This document shows positions 45,366 through 54,588 of a DNA stretch of 64,000 nucleotides, one piece after another. This DNA comes from Aquamicrobium lusatiense (GTDB taxonomy: Bacteria > Pseudomonadota > Alphaproteobacteria > Rhizobiales > Rhizobiaceae): assembly GCF_014201615.1 (NCBI RefSeq), contig NZ_JACHEU010000001.1:701631-765630 (forward strand). Direction: 5' to 3'. The translations under genes and the position numbers were made by a program. Every line of letters starts with the position of its first letter. Within the stretch, counting starts at the first letter, position 1. A model generated the notes under the pieces. The model made no database searches and was not told the origin of the DNA. It saw only the letters and a program-made list of their open reading frames with translations.

Positions 45366-46481
45366 ATGGTTGCTGCGGCCACGCCACTTGTCGAATTCCG
45401 CGATGTGGCCAAGCGATATGGTGCCTTTACCGCACTGAGCGGGATCGACCTCGAAATCGGCAATGGCGAGTTCCTGACGCTGCTCGGCCCTTCTGGATCC
45501 GGCAAGACCACGGCGCTTATGCTGCTGGCGGGCTTCGACAAGCCAAGTGGCGGCTCGATCCTGTATCAGGGCAGGTCGGTCGAAAGCGTGCCGGCCAACC
45601 GCCGTAATTTTGGTGTCGTCTTCCAGAACTATGCCCTGTTTCCGCATCTCACCGTGGCGCAGAATGTGGCTTTTCCGCTGAAGGCGCGAAAATGCGCCTC
45701 GGCCGACATTGCCGGACGTGTGCGCAATGCGCTGCAACTGGTGCAGCTTGAGCAATATGCGCAACGTTATCCGGCTCAGCTTTCCGGCGGCCAGCAGCAG
45801 CGCGTGGCTCTGGCGCGGGCGCTGGTGTTCGATCCGGGGCTGGTGCTGATGGATGAGCCGCTGGCGGCGCTGGACAAGAACCTGCGCCATCACATGCAGT
45901 TCGAGATCAAGCGCCTGCAGCGCGAGCTGGGCGTCACCATGGTCTATGTCACCCATGATCAGGGTGAGGCGCTGTCGATGTCGGATCGCGTCGCGGTGTT
46001 CAATTCCGGCCGGCTGTTGCAGGTGGCGGATCCCGAAGCGCTCTACAATGACCCCGCCTCGCATTTTGTCGCCACCTTCATCGGCGAAACCAATTCTCTC
46101 GACGTGCGCATTTCGCAGGTCAGTGAGGGCGTGGCTCAGGCGCAGCTGGATGACGGCCAGACCGTGCGCGGCAATGCGCGCTGCAGCATCGCCCCCGGCG
46201 ATGAGGCCGTGCTGACGGTGCGCCCGGAGGCGCTGCGGATCGCCGGAGACAACAACAGCGCGGCTGCCCATGCCGATGAAAACCGCCTCAGAGTGGACAT
46301 CAGCGACGCGGTGTTCATGGGCGATCACCAGCGCGTCACCCTGCGGGTAGGGCCCCACAGCATGATCTGCAAGCTTCCTGCCGGGCAGGGCTTTGAAGCG
46401 GCCCGGCCGGGGCCGGCGGTGATCCGTTTCGACCCCGCCGCCGCCTTCGTCTATTCGAGAGCTGCGCGGGAGGCGCAATAG
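45366..46481 (+). CDS. ABC transporter ATP-binding protein, PotA-like
   Basis: A 371-residue ATPase with a C-terminal TOBE domain. It has Walker A GPSGSGKTT (about 42-50), signature LSGGQQQR, Walker B LVLMDEPLAALD and the H-loop YVTHDQGEALSMSDR. The TOBE segment (about 290-370, TVRPEALRIAG) is typical of the PotA/FbpC group. It is the likely energiser of the PotBCD-like proteins encoded divergently. ATG 45366 has GGAGG 4 bases upstream; the upstream frame from 45261 is intergenic. Confidence 0.92.
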   Translation: MVAAATPLVEFRDVAKRYGAFTALSGIDLEIGNGEFLTLLGPSGSGKTTALMLLAGFDKPSGGSILYQGRSVESVPANRRNFGVVFQNYALFPHLTVAQNVAFPLKARKCASADIAGRVRNALQLVQLEQYAQRYPAQLSGGQQQRVALARALVFDPGLVLMDEPLAALDKNLRHHMQFEIKRLQRELGVTMVYVTHDQGEALSMSDRVAVFNSGRLLQVADPEALYNDPASHFVATFIGETNSLDVRISQVSEGVAQAQLDDGQTVRGNARCSIAPGDEAVLTVRPEALRIAGDNNSAAAHADENRLRVDISDAVFMGDHQRVTLRVGPHSMICKLPAGQGFEAARPGPAVIRFDPAAAFVYSRAAREAQ

Positions 46482-46494
46482 CAGGATGGTGCGG

Positions 46495-46519
46495 GGACAC
46501 TCGCAGGCAGCCAGTGTCC
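46495..46519. terminator. Possible bidirectional stem-loop between convergent genes
   Basis: GGACACT (46495-46501) and AGTGTCC (46513-46519) form a perfect 7-bp stem between the convergent ATPase and oxidase genes. No clear T-tract. Confidence 0.35.
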
Positions 46520-46557
46520 TCTATCCAGCCAGTCTGCTCCGGCGCGGCTTTCCGATT

Positions 46558-47862
46558 TCAGCGGACCCGTTTCCGGTCCAGCCAGTCCCCGAGCTTGTAG
46601 ACGCCGCCGACCAGCGGCAGGAACAGGCGCGGATCGCCTCTGTAGAGCGGTCGGGTCGGGAAAGAGGGGCGCTCGAAGGCACCTGCGCTCGCGGCGCCGA
46701 GGATGCGCTCGGCGACCTTGCGCCCGAGCATGGTCATCATCGCCACGCCGCTGCCATTGCAGCCAAGGCAATAGTGCAGGCCGTCCTGCTCCCCCGCATG
46801 GGGGAGGAAGTCGAAGGTGAAGGCGACGTTTCCGCACCAGGCATGGGAGACGCGGAAGTCTTTGAGCTGAGGAAAGATCTCGCTCATGAAGCGGTGCAGG
46901 ACGGGCGCAGCTTCTTGCGGTGCCTGCGGCGTAAATCTGGCGCGGCCTCCGAACAGCATCCGGCTGCCATCCGGCGACATGCGCGCGAACCGCAGCACCC
47001 GCCGCGAGTCCGTCAGGGTCCGTCCATTGGGCAGCAGCGAAGCCGCGAGATCGGGCGGAAGGGTCTCGGTGGCGATCATGTAGCTTGCCACGGGAACGAC
47101 GCGCCGGCGCAGCCACGGCGTCAGCGTACCCGTATAGCCGTTTGTGGCGATGATCACCTCGCGCGCCCTGACCTTGCCGCGGCTCGTGGAAAGCTCGAAA
47201 TGGCCTCGCGCTCCTTCGATCGTCTGAACCACAGCATCCGAATGCAGGCTGGCGCCGGCCGCTTCCGCCGCGCGCAGCAAGCCATGCAGATAGAGGGCCG
47301 GGTGCAGCTTTCCCGTCCGGTTGACGATCATGCCGCCGCTATAGGCGTCGGTTGCGATTTCCGTGCGCTGTTTTTCACGCGGCAGCATGGAGGCCTCCGA
47401 ACCGGCGAAGCTGTTCAGCCGGTCGAGCGTCCCGGCAAGCGCCGTATAGTGGGCCGGCACCGCTGCCGCGACGACGCGGCCGGTGCGCTCATAGTGGCAT
47501 TCGATGCGCTCTGCGGCGATGATCTCCTCGACGAGGTCGAGCGCCCGGAAGGCCTCGCCCATCAGGGTTGCCGCCTCTGCCTCGGAAAGGCCCTTCAGCC
47601 CTTTGCCCAGATAGTTGCCGCCGCTTACCAGTCCCGCATTGCGGCTGGAAGCACCGGTGCCGAAGTCTCCGGCTTCCAGAACCGCGACCCGCGTGCCGCC
47701 GCCTGCCAGGCGCAGGGCGGCCGAAAGGCCTGCATAGCCTCCGCCCACCACGGCGACATCCGTCGTTTCCGGCGGCGGGACGTTGCGCTTCACAGGTGGT
47801 GCTGCGTCCCACCAATAGGGGCGGGATATGAAATTCTCATGGAAGATCTGCTTGCTGCGCAT
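46558..47862 (-). CDS. FAD-dependent amine/amino-acid oxidase (PuuB/DAO family) 1
   Basis: A 434-residue flavoprotein of the DadA/PuuB group. The N-terminal RPYWWDAAPP leads into the FAD motif DVAVVGGGYAGLSAALRLA (about 35-53), then FGTGASSRNAGLVSG. C-terminal LGCNGSGVAMMTMLG is the second FAD contact. Such proteins oxidise secondary amines such as gamma-glutamylputrescine or N-methylated amino acids. It is divergent from the amino-acid importer operon, and the 24-bp operator lies 41 bp upstream of its start. Confidence 0.88.
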   Translation of the reverse strand: MRSKQIFHENFISRPYWWDAAPPVKRNVPPPETTDVAVVGGGYAGLSAALRLAGGGTRVAVLEAGDFGTGASSRNAGLVSGGNYLGKGLKGLSEAEAATLMGEAFRALDLVEEIIAAERIECHYERTGRVVAAAVPAHYTALAGTLDRLNSFAGSEASMLPREKQRTEIATDAYSGGMIVNRTGKLHPALYLHGLLRAAEAAGASLHSDAVVQTIEGARGHFELSTSRGKVRAREVIIATNGYTGTLTPWLRRRVVPVASYMIATETLPPDLAASLLPNGRTLTDSRRVLRFARMSPDGSRMLFGGRARFTPQAPQEAAPVLHRFMSEIFPQLKDFRVSHAWCGNVAFTFDFLPHAGEQDGLHYCLGCNGSGVAMMTMLGRKVAERILGAASAGAFERPSFPTRPLYRGDPRLFLPLVGGVYKLGDWLDRKRVR

Positions 47863-47902
47863 AGGCGGTTTAATCCCGGTGTCGCAGCAATCGCTGCTTG
47901 CT

Positions 47903-47926
47903 TTAAGCTACCATATGGTAATTTAA
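47903..47926. promoter_or_regulatory. 24-bp operator copy 1 (perfect dyad) upstream of oxidase 1
   Basis: TTAA-N2-TACCATATGGTA-N2-TTAA, with perfect symmetry in all specified bases. It lies 41 bp before the minus-strand oxidase gene. The core recurs at 48028-48039 and 55627-55638. Confidence 0.7.
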
Positions 47927-48004
47927 CAACAAGAAGGATTTCGCCGTGGATTCATAATTTTAGGCTAATATCGCATTATTTCGCCAAATATGTGAAGAAT
48001 CCGG

Positions 48005-48045
48005 TTGACAGGAAACCGCTTTTCACCAACCATTTGGTAAGTTAA
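48005..48045 (+). promoter_or_regulatory. Promoter and 24-bp operator copy 2 for the amino-acid importer operon
   Basis: TTGACA (48005-48010), 17-base spacer, AACCAT (48028-48033) as -10. The operator core AACCATTTGGTA (48028-48039) with AG and TTAA (48042-48045) overlaps the -10, a typical repressor position. Confidence 0.65.
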
Positions 48046-48089
48046 CTTGCTGCATCGGGCAGAGAGATGGCTGGTCGGGAGGGAGGCCC

Positions 48090-48229
48090 CAACATCGTAG
48101 CGGGCGATGTTGCCTGCACCCGGCATCAGCAGGAAGCTGATCGCCTGAAGCGCGATGCGCTTCGCCGGTCATGATAAAAAGCCGTCAAAAGCGGCAGGGG
48201 AAGCGTGCGGGATCTTCCGGCGAGCCGGA
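48090..48229 (+). promoter_or_regulatory. Structured leader with four perfect hairpins
   Basis: Consecutive perfect inverted repeats: CAACATCG/CGATGTTG (48090-48112), ATCAGC/GCTGAT (48125-48141), GAAGCGC/GCGCTTC (48147-48163) and TCCGG/CCGGA (48216-48229). They fill the leader between the promoter at 48.0 kb and the binding-protein start at 48280. No ribosome-site-backed ORF is present. A riboswitch or attenuator is possible; I recognise no known class. Confidence 0.5.
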
Positions 48230-48279
48230 CAGCCGTCGCACGTCCTGAACAGTCACAAAAACAACATGGGAGAATGGAC

Positions 48280-49032
48280 GTGTTTGCCAAAAAAGCCTTC
48301 ATTGGTGCGATCCTGGCTTCGCTTTTGCATGTCTGTGCATCGGCTGCAGAGCCTGTTTACAAAGTCGGTTCCACCACAACCGGAAATCCCTTTACCTTCC
48401 TCGACATCAGCACCAACAAGATCGATGGCATGATGGTCGATCTGATGAACACGATCGCCGAGGATCAGGGCATCAAGGTCGACATTCAGCCGGTGCCGTT
48501 CGAGGCGCTGATACCTTCCCTTCAGGGTGGCAAGATCGATATCATGTCGGCCGCCGTGACCATCACGCCGGTGCGCGCCGAGATCGTCGATTTCTCCGAT
48601 CCGATCTTTCCCTACACCGATGCCGTCATCGTGAAAAAGGATGATGATACGCCTTACACGAAGGCGGCCGATTTCGCCGGCAAGACCATTGGCGTCCAGG
48701 GTGGAACAGCGTTCTACGATTATCTGGAAAAGCTCGGCGGCTTCACCGAAATCAAGACCTATACCGCAATTGCCGACATCATGCGCGACGTGGAGCTGGG
48801 GCGCATCGCAGCCGGCTTTGCGGATGAACCGATCATGCGACACCGGCTGAGCAAGAACGATGCGGCGACCATCAAGCTCGTCCCGACCTATGAGCCTTTC
48901 TATGTCGGGCAGGTGGCGCTGGCCGTGAAGAAGGGCAATTCGGAACTCCTCGAAAAGCTGAATGCCGGGATCGCGAAGATCAAGGAAAGCGGCAAGCTTG
49001 AGGAGCTGCAGACCAAGTGGGGCCTGCGCTAG
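48280..49032 (+). CDS. Polar amino-acid ABC transporter substrate-binding protein (family 3)
   Basis: A 250-residue periplasmic binding protein. The signal peptide ends near ASAAEP (about residue 22). GKIDIMSAAVTITPVRAEIVDFSDP and the TKAADFAGKTIGVQGGTAFYDYL segment are typical of family 3 solute-binding proteins. The GTG at 48280 is chosen because GGGAGA lies 6 bases upstream; the ATG at 48274 directly abuts that site. A strong hairpin follows the stop. Its permease and ATPase are encoded at 51.8-53.3 kb in the same operon. Confidence 0.9.
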   Translation: MFAKKAFIGAILASLLHVCASAAEPVYKVGSTTTGNPFTFLDISTNKIDGMMVDLMNTIAEDQGIKVDIQPVPFEALIPSLQGGKIDIMSAAVTITPVRAEIVDFSDPIFPYTDAVIVKKDDDTPYTKAADFAGKTIGVQGGTAFYDYLEKLGGFTEIKTYTAIADIMRDVELGRIAAGFADEPIMRHRLSKNDAATIKLVPTYEPFYVGQVALAVKKGNSELLEKLNAGIAKIKESGKLEELQTKWGLR

Positions 49033-49040
49033 CACCTCCA

Positions 49041-49066
49041 GCCGCCGGACGCGCGCGTCTGGCGGC
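49041..49066 (+). terminator. Intercistronic hairpin after the binding-protein gene
   Basis: GCCGCCGGACGCG and CGCGTCTGGCGGC pair over 13 bp with one mismatch, 8 bp past the stop and with almost no loop beyond the central bases. Without a T-tract it is more likely an mRNA-stabilising element or partial terminator, favouring binding-protein expression. Confidence 0.55.
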
Positions 49067-49202
49067 ACCCGCACGTGGTCGGAGTTGGCAATGAGGGCTT
49101 TTCTTACAAGGCCCGTCAATTGACCCGGGCGCACCGCGGCAGGTGCAGGCAGTTCCGGCCCCGTGCTCCCCCTATGGAATGTGACAGCGCAAGAGGTTGA
49201 TC

Positions 49203-50210
49203 ATGAGAGTTCTGCAGCTTGGATTTGGGGCGGTGGGGCGCGAGAATGTGCGCCAGCTCCTCGGCAAGCACCATCAGGTCGTGGGCATTGTCGATACGCA
49301 GGACGTGATCGACGCCATCGATCTCGGCGAATTTGATTTCGCGGAGGCCCCCCCGCCGGTACTGGCTACCGATCTGGTGGCGTGTCTTTCTCAGACGAAG
49401 CCCGACGTCATTCTTCAGGCAACCACGTTCGATGCCGGCAACATGGTCGACGTGGTCCGGGCGGCAGCTTCGGCAGGCGCCAATCTGATCACCATCAACG
49501 GCATTGTCGACACCGAAAAGCTGCAGCCGCAGCTTCATGCCGAAATCGAGGCCCTTGCCGGTGCCGCCGGCATCCGGGTTCTGGGCGTTGGCGCCATTCC
49601 CGGCTTTTTCAGCGATGTCGTTCCGCTGATGCTGACGGGCTGCTGCGCGCAGGTGCGCTCGATCGATTTCAGGCGCCGGGCCGACTACAGCGTCTGGGGC
49701 CCGGACGTGATAAAGCGCTACGGCTTCGGGCTCACCCCGCAGGCGTTCGATCAGGCGAACCAGGCCGGCCAGATCACCCTGTTCAAGGCGCTGTGGCAGT
49801 CTGCCTGGTTCGTTGCCCGCGAACTGCGCTGGGCGGTGACCGACCAGCATGAGGAAAAGCGCCCCATCATCTCCACGCGCGACCGGCAGGGCCGTCATGT
49901 GCGGGTGACGGCCGGAACGGTCGGCGGTTTCAGCCACCGCGTCACGCTGATCTGCGAAGAGGAGCGTCGGCTGACGCTCGGGGTCGACGGCTATCTTGAT
50001 CCGTTCGGCCCGGAGGAAGAGCCGGGAATGGTGACGGAACTCAGCGGCAATTCCAGTATGCGGGTCGAGATCAGCGGCGATGTGCTGACTGGCGCCGGCT
50101 CGATGACCAGCAGTTCGGCGCGCATGGTCAACAGCATCGGGCCGCTCGCCGCCGCCGCGCCGGGGCTCAGGTCCACGGCCGATCTTCCGCTCGTCGCCTG
50201 CCGCGCCTGA
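49203..50210 (+). CDS. NAD(P)-dependent dehydrogenase resembling 2,4-diaminopentanoate dehydrogenase
   Basis: A 335-residue Rossmann-fold oxidoreductase of the DapB/diaminopentanoate-dehydrogenase-like amine dehydrogenase group. The motif LGFGAVG (6-12) binds the dinucleotide; VGAIPGFFSDVVPLML near 138 and the following GLTPQAFDQANQAGQITLF are typical of the group. Members oxidatively deaminate or reduce amine carbons. ATG 49203 has AGAGG 6 bases upstream. It precedes the CoA ligase gene by 40 bp. The substrate is unknown. Confidence 0.75.
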   Translation: MRVLQLGFGAVGRENVRQLLGKHHQVVGIVDTQDVIDAIDLGEFDFAEAPPPVLATDLVACLSQTKPDVILQATTFDAGNMVDVVRAAASAGANLITINGIVDTEKLQPQLHAEIEALAGAAGIRVLGVGAIPGFFSDVVPLMLTGCCAQVRSIDFRRRADYSVWGPDVIKRYGFGLTPQAFDQANQAGQITLFKALWQSAWFVARELRWAVTDQHEEKRPIISTRDRQGRHVRVTAGTVGGFSHRVTLICEEERRLTLGVDGYLDPFGPEEEPGMVTELSGNSSMRVEISGDVLTGAGSMTSSSARMVNSIGPLAAAAPGLRSTADLPLVACRA

Positions 50211-50250
50211 AGCGGCCTGCATCAGATTTTTCTCGTCGGGGTTTTTCAGA

Positions 50251-51840
50251 ATGGCCGATTATTACGGCTCGGAATGCAATGTGGTTCATGTCCTGCGCGA
50301 CCAGTTGTCGAAAGACGCGCAGCGCGTCTGGATCGTCACGGAAGAAAGCCGGTTTTCGGTCGCCGACATGGACAGGCGCTCGTCGGTGCTGGCGCGCGGC
50401 CTGTCCGGCCTTGGCGTCTCGGCGGGCGATACGGTTCTGGTGATGCTGCCGAACTGCATCGAATTTATCGATTGCTGGCTGGCGCTGGCGAAGCTGCGGG
50501 CCATTCAGGTGCCGGTGAACACGGCCTATTTCGGCGCGATGCTGGAGCATCTGGTGCGCGATTCCGGGGCCACCCGCATCATCGTCCATGAAAGCTTTCG
50601 CCACGCCGTGACCGAAGCGCTCGGCGCGGCCGGCTCGAAGCTGGACACGCTGATCGTGGTTGGCAAGGAAGCTTCTGGGCCGCCCGGCAACGCTCAGCTG
50701 ATCGACTACGCATCCTTGCTTCAGGAGGCGGATAGTTCGCCGCTGAAGGAAGAGCCCGCCCCGGCCTACAACAGTATCGCCTCGATCATGTACACCTCGG
50801 GCACCACCGGCGCCTCGAAAGGGGTGATGGTGACGCATGCGCACGCCTATCAGTATGCGGCGGGCGGCAATTCGCTCCAGCTCGGTCCGGGCGATGTCTA
50901 CTATGCGCCCCTGCCGCTGTTCCACATCGCCGGCCAGTGGGCGGTCATCTACAACTGCCTCATTCGCGAGGCGACGGCGGTTCTGAAGCCGAAGTTCAGC
51001 ATCACCGATTTCTGGTCGGACGTGGAGCGGTTTGGCGTGACCACCACTTTCATGCTCGGCGCCATGGGCAGCATGCTGTTCCGCACCACTCCCGGGGAAA
51101 AGCGGACATCGCTGAAGAAGGTGCTGATGTCGCCGCTCATCCCTGAATATGTTCAGTTCTGCGACAAGTTCGGGGTGCAGGTGTGCACCTCCTATGCCTC
51201 CACCGAGGTCAATGGAGTCATCGGCACCGGCTTGTCTCCGCCCAACGCCTCGACATGCGGCATGGTGCGGACGGACCGCTATGACGTGCGGCTGGTGGAT
51301 GAACTGGACGAGGAAGTACCGGTCGGCGAGATCGGCGAACTCGTGGTGCGGCCGAAGCTGCCGTGGATCGTGATGGTCGGGTACTGGAACAGGCCGGCTG
51401 AAACGCAGGCGGCGTGGCGCAATCTGTGGCTCCACAGCGGAGATCTCTTTCGGCGCGACGCCGACGGTTACTACTATTTCGTCGACCGGCTGAAGGATTC
51501 CATCCGCCGCCGCGGGGAGAATATCTCCTCGGTAGAGGTCGAGAACGCCATCAACGCCATTCCCGAGGTTCTGGAATCGGCCGTTGTCGCCGTGCCCTCC
51601 GAACTCACCGAGCAGGAGGTGCTTGCCTGCGTGGTCTTCCGCCCGGGGCAGCATCTGGCCATGGAAGAACTGCATGCGCGCATCGCAGCGCTGCTGCCGA
51701 AGTTCATGGTGCCCCGCTACCTCACCGTCATCGATGCCGTGCCCAAGACACCCACCGGCAAGCCGCAGAAATTCAGGCTGAAGGATGAGGTCCGGCGGGA
51801 ACAGCTTTGGGATTCGCTTGGCGAAAGGGGCAGGGGATGA
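50251..51840 (+). CDS. AMP-forming acyl-CoA ligase, CaiC-like
   Basis: A 529-residue adenylate-forming ligase resembling carnitine/crotonobetaine-CoA ligases. The P-loop is MYTSGTTGASKG (about 180-191), with LPLFHIAGQWAVIYN, the motif WLHSGDLFRRDADGYYYFVDR, KDSIRRRGENISS and the terminal PTGKPQKFRL with catalytic Lys. It activates a carboxylate, perhaps an amino or deaminated acid, to CoA. Its TGA overlaps the permease ATG (ATGA). Confidence 0.9.
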   Translation: MADYYGSECNVVHVLRDQLSKDAQRVWIVTEESRFSVADMDRRSSVLARGLSGLGVSAGDTVLVMLPNCIEFIDCWLALAKLRAIQVPVNTAYFGAMLEHLVRDSGATRIIVHESFRHAVTEALGAAGSKLDTLIVVGKEASGPPGNAQLIDYASLLQEADSSPLKEEPAPAYNSIASIMYTSGTTGASKGVMVTHAHAYQYAAGGNSLQLGPGDVYYAPLPLFHIAGQWAVIYNCLIREATAVLKPKFSITDFWSDVERFGVTTTFMLGAMGSMLFRTTPGEKRTSLKKVLMSPLIPEYVQFCDKFGVQVCTSYASTEVNGVIGTGLSPPNASTCGMVRTDRYDVRLVDELDEEVPVGEIGELVVRPKLPWIVMVGYWNRPAETQAAWRNLWLHSGDLFRRDADGYYYFVDRLKDSIRRRGENISSVEVENAINAIPEVLESAVVAVPSELTEQEVLACVVFRPGQHLAMEELHARIAALLPKFMVPRYLTVIDAVPKTPTGKPQKFRLKDEVRREQLWDSLGERGRG

Positions 51841-52490
51841 CGCAGTTCTTTGAAGATGCATGGCAGTTCATGCCGATCCTCATGCAGGGCGCCTATGTCA
51901 CCATTCAGGTGGCTTTCCTGTCGCTCGCCCTGTCATCGGTGCTGGGACTGGCGCTGGCGCTGATGCGCATGTCGAGCCTGCCCGTCCTATATGTGCCGGC
52001 GGTGACCATCATCACCGGTCTGCGCGGCATCCCGATCATCGTGCAGCTGATGTACATCTATTTCGTGCTGCCGGAGATCGGTATCGATCTCAGCGCCTTT
52101 ACGGCCAGCGTGATCGGCCTCGGTGTCGCCTACAGCGCTTATCACGCCGAGAATTTCCGGGCCGCCATCCTTGCGGTGGACAAGGGCCAGTATGAGGCGG
52201 CGATGAGCATCGGCATGGGCAAGGCGCAGCTGATGCGCCGGATCATCCTGCCGCAGGCGGTGCGTATCGTGCTGCCGCCCTATGGCAACATCACCATCAT
52301 GATGCTGAAGGACTCGTCGCTTGCCTCCACCATCACGGTTTCGGAGATCACCCGCGCCGGCCAGCTTATCGCTTCATCGACCTTCAAGAACATGACTGTC
52401 TTCACGCTGGTCGCCTTCATCTATCTGGTCATGAGCTTGCCGCTGACAGCGCTGAACGCATGGCTGGAACGTCGATTTGCAGCGAAGTGA
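51837..52490 (+). CDS. Polar amino-acid ABC transporter permease (HisM/GlnP family)
   Basis: A 217-residue permease with about five spans. The conserved EAA-type loop [20 protein letters not shown] is near residue 125, followed by [20 protein letters not shown]. Only one permease gene is present, implying a homodimer. The start ATG 51837 overlaps the ligase stop. Confidence 0.92.
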   Translation: MTQFFEDAWQFMPILMQGAYVTIQVAFLSLALSSVLGLALALMRMSSLPVLYVPAVTIITGLRGIPIIVQLMYIYFVLPEIGIDLSAFTASVIGLGVAYSAYHAENFRAAILAVDKGQYEAAMSIGMGKAQLMRRIILPQAVRIVLPPYGNITIMMLKDSSLASTITVSEITRAGQLIASSTFKNMTVFTLVAFIYLVMSLPLTALNAWLERRFAAK

Positions 52491-52503
52491 GGGGCGAAAC
52501 CGG

Positions 52504-53262
52504 ATGATCGAAGTCAAAGAGGTTTCAAAATGCTTCGGGGCGCTCAGGGTCCTGAAGTCCATGTCCTTCACCGTGGCGCGCGGCGAGGTGGTTTGCCTGA
52601 TCGGCCCGTCGGGCTCGGGGAAATCGACCATGCTGCGCTGCGTGAACGGGCTCGAACGCCACGATTCCGGCACCATCTCCATCGACGGCATGACCGTGGA
52701 CACGACATCGAAGACGATCGGCTCCGTGCGGGCCGAGGTCGGCATGGTGTTCCAGCGCTTCAACCTGTTCCCGCACATGACTGCGCTGGGCAATATCATT
52801 GAAGGCCCCGTGCAGGTGCGCAGGCGACCGAAGGCGGCGGCAAAGGAAGAAGCCATGGCCCTGCTGCACAAGGTAGGGTTGGCAGACAAGGCCGACAGCT
52901 ACCCCTCCCAGCTTTCCGGCGGGCAGCAGCAGCGCATTGCCATCGCACGCGCGCTGGCCATGAAGCCGAGGGCCATGCTGTTCGACGAGCCGACCAGCGC
53001 ACTCGACCCCGAAACGGTCGGCGACGTTCTGGTGGTCATGGAAGATCTGGCGCGTGAGGGCATGACCATGCTGGTGGTGACCCATGAGATGGGGTTTGCG
53101 GCCGAGGTGGCGAACCGCGTCCTGTTCCTCGATCGCGGCGAAATTCTGGAGGAAGGCCCGCCGTCCGAATTGCTCCGGCGGCCGCAGAACGAGCGTACCC
53201 GCGACTTCCTGCAACGCGTGCTCCATCCCGGAGAAAAGGCGGCGCGCTATGACAATGGCTGA
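52504..53262 (+). CDS. Polar amino-acid ABC transporter ATP-binding protein (GlnQ/HisP family)
   Basis: A 252-residue ATPase. Walker [10 protein letters not shown] (about 34-42), [20 protein letters not shown], the signature LSGGQQQR, Walker [15 protein letters not shown] and the H-loop [16 protein letters not shown] are all typical of GlnQ. It lies 13 bp after the permease gene and overlaps the next gene by 14 bp. Confidence 0.93.
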   Translation: MIEVKEVSKCFGALRVLKSMSFTVARGEVVCLIGPSGSGKSTMLRCVNGLERHDSGTISIDGMTVDTTSKTIGSVRAEVGMVFQRFNLFPHMTALGNIIEGPVQVRRRPKAAAKEEAMALLHKVGLADKADSYPSQLSGGQQQRIAIARALAMKPRAMLFDEPTSALDPETVGDVLVVMEDLAREGMTMLVVTHEMGFAAEVANRVLFLDRGEILEEGPPSELLRRPQNERTRDFLQRVLHPGEKAARYDNG

Positions 53263-54538
53263 ACGCGAGCGCCTGTTCTGGTCTACCGGTTTCGATCCTC
53301 TCGAAAGCGATACGATCTCTCCCGGCGAGGCCTTCGATGCGGTGGTGGTGGGAGCCGGTTATGGCGGCCTGAGCGCTGCGCTCGAACTGTCGCGGCAGGG
53401 CATGCATGTGCTCGTCGTCGATGCGCGCCGCATCGGTGACGGAGCCTCCTCACGGGCAGCAGGCTCGCTCGCCAATGTTCCGAAGGCGCGGCTGCACGAA
53501 CTCGCTGGCAGCTACGGAGAGGAGACGGCGCAAGCCGTCTATCGCGAAGCCGTTCTGGCGCGCGCCCATACGGAGCGCATCATCGCCGACCATGCGATCG
53601 GCTGCGATCTTCGCCGCTGCACGCGCGTCATGGCCGCTCACAGCGAAAAGTCGATGCGGCGCCTGCAATCGGAATTTCCGGCCATGAAGACGCGCATTCC
53701 CGAGGCCCGGCTGCTTTCGGCACAGGAACTGCGCGGCTTCATCGGCAGCGACGTCTACCGTGGCGGCATGCTGGTTCCGGATTCGGCCACCGTCAATCCG
53801 GCCGCCTATCAGTACGGGCTTGCCCGGGCGGCGCGGGCCCAGGCGGCCAAGCTGTTGCAGAACACCCGAATGATCGGCCTGAAGCCGGTTGCCGGAGGTG
53901 TAGAGGTAGAGCTTGAATCTCTGGGCAGGGTGACGGCTGCCCATGTCGTTCTGGCGACGAATGCCGAGACCGGGCCCGACACGCCCCTGTCGGCGCAATT
54001 GGCAAGATCGATCGCGGCGGTTCCGGCCTTTTGCGTCGTCACCGAGAAGCTGCCGCCCGATCGTCTGGCAAAGGTGATCCGCGGGGCGGAGATCTTCGGC
54101 GATACGCGCAAGGTGCTGAACTACATGGCGCTGTCGCCCTGCGGAACCAGACTGGTCTACAGCGCCCGCGCCGGATTTCAGGAAGGCAGCACCGCCGACA
54201 AGGCGCGACGCATCATGAAAGCCTTTGAACGACGGTTTCCGCAAACGCGGGGCCTCGCCATGGACTTCTTCTGGTCCGGGCGCTTTGCCATCACGGCCGA
54301 TCTCATTCCCCATACGGGCAACAGCGACAGGGTGCACTGGATGATCGGCTGCTGCGGCACCGGCATCACCATGTCGAGCTATCTCGGCCACAAGATTGCG
54401 CGCCGCATTCTGGGCGCGGCCGATGCCGATACCGTGTTCCGGCTTCCGCTGCCCTCCATGCCGGCATGGCAGAGGCGACCGGCGCTGCTGGGCGCGGCCA
54501 TCCGTGTTTACCGCGTCTACGACCGCTACATGAAATAG
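53249..54538 (+). CDS. FAD-dependent amine/amino-acid oxidase (PuuB/DAO family) 2
   Basis: A 429-residue flavoprotein paralogous to oxidase 1 at 46.6-47.9 kb. The FAD motif [19 protein letters not shown] is at about 28-46, [20 protein letters not shown] follows, and [20 protein letters not shown] is the C-terminal FAD contact. The ATG at 53249 (MTMAERE) overlaps the ATPase gene; the second ATG, 6 bases later, is an alternative. Location inside the importer operon implies that its substrate is the imported compound or a derivative. Confidence 0.88.
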   Translation: MTMAERERLFWSTGFDPLESDTISPGEAFDAVVVGAGYGGLSAALELSRQGMHVLVVDARRIGDGASSRAAGSLANVPKARLHELAGSYGEETAQAVYREAVLARAHTERIIADHAIGCDLRRCTRVMAAHSEKSMRRLQSEFPAMKTRIPEARLLSAQELRGFIGSDVYRGGMLVPDSATVNPAAYQYGLARAARAQAAKLLQNTRMIGLKPVAGGVEVELESLGRVTAAHVVLATNAETGPDTPLSAQLARSIAAVPAFCVVTEKLPPDRLAKVIRGAEIFGDTRKVLNYMALSPCGTRLVYSARAGFQEGSTADKARRIMKAFERRFPQTRGLAMDFFWSGRFAITADLIPHTGNSDRVHWMIGCCGTGITMSSYLGHKIARRILGAADADTVFRLPLPSMPAWQRRPALLGAAIRVYRVYDRYMK

Positions 54539-54588
54539 GCCGGAGGGCCGTGCGGCCATTGCAGCGGACCGCAAAGGGAGGTTTGAAC

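Noticed and set aside
48171..48248. 25-codon frame inside the structured leader of the amino-acid importer operon
   Set aside because: No ribosome site, and its start lies just after a hairpin; considered as a leader peptide but not supported.
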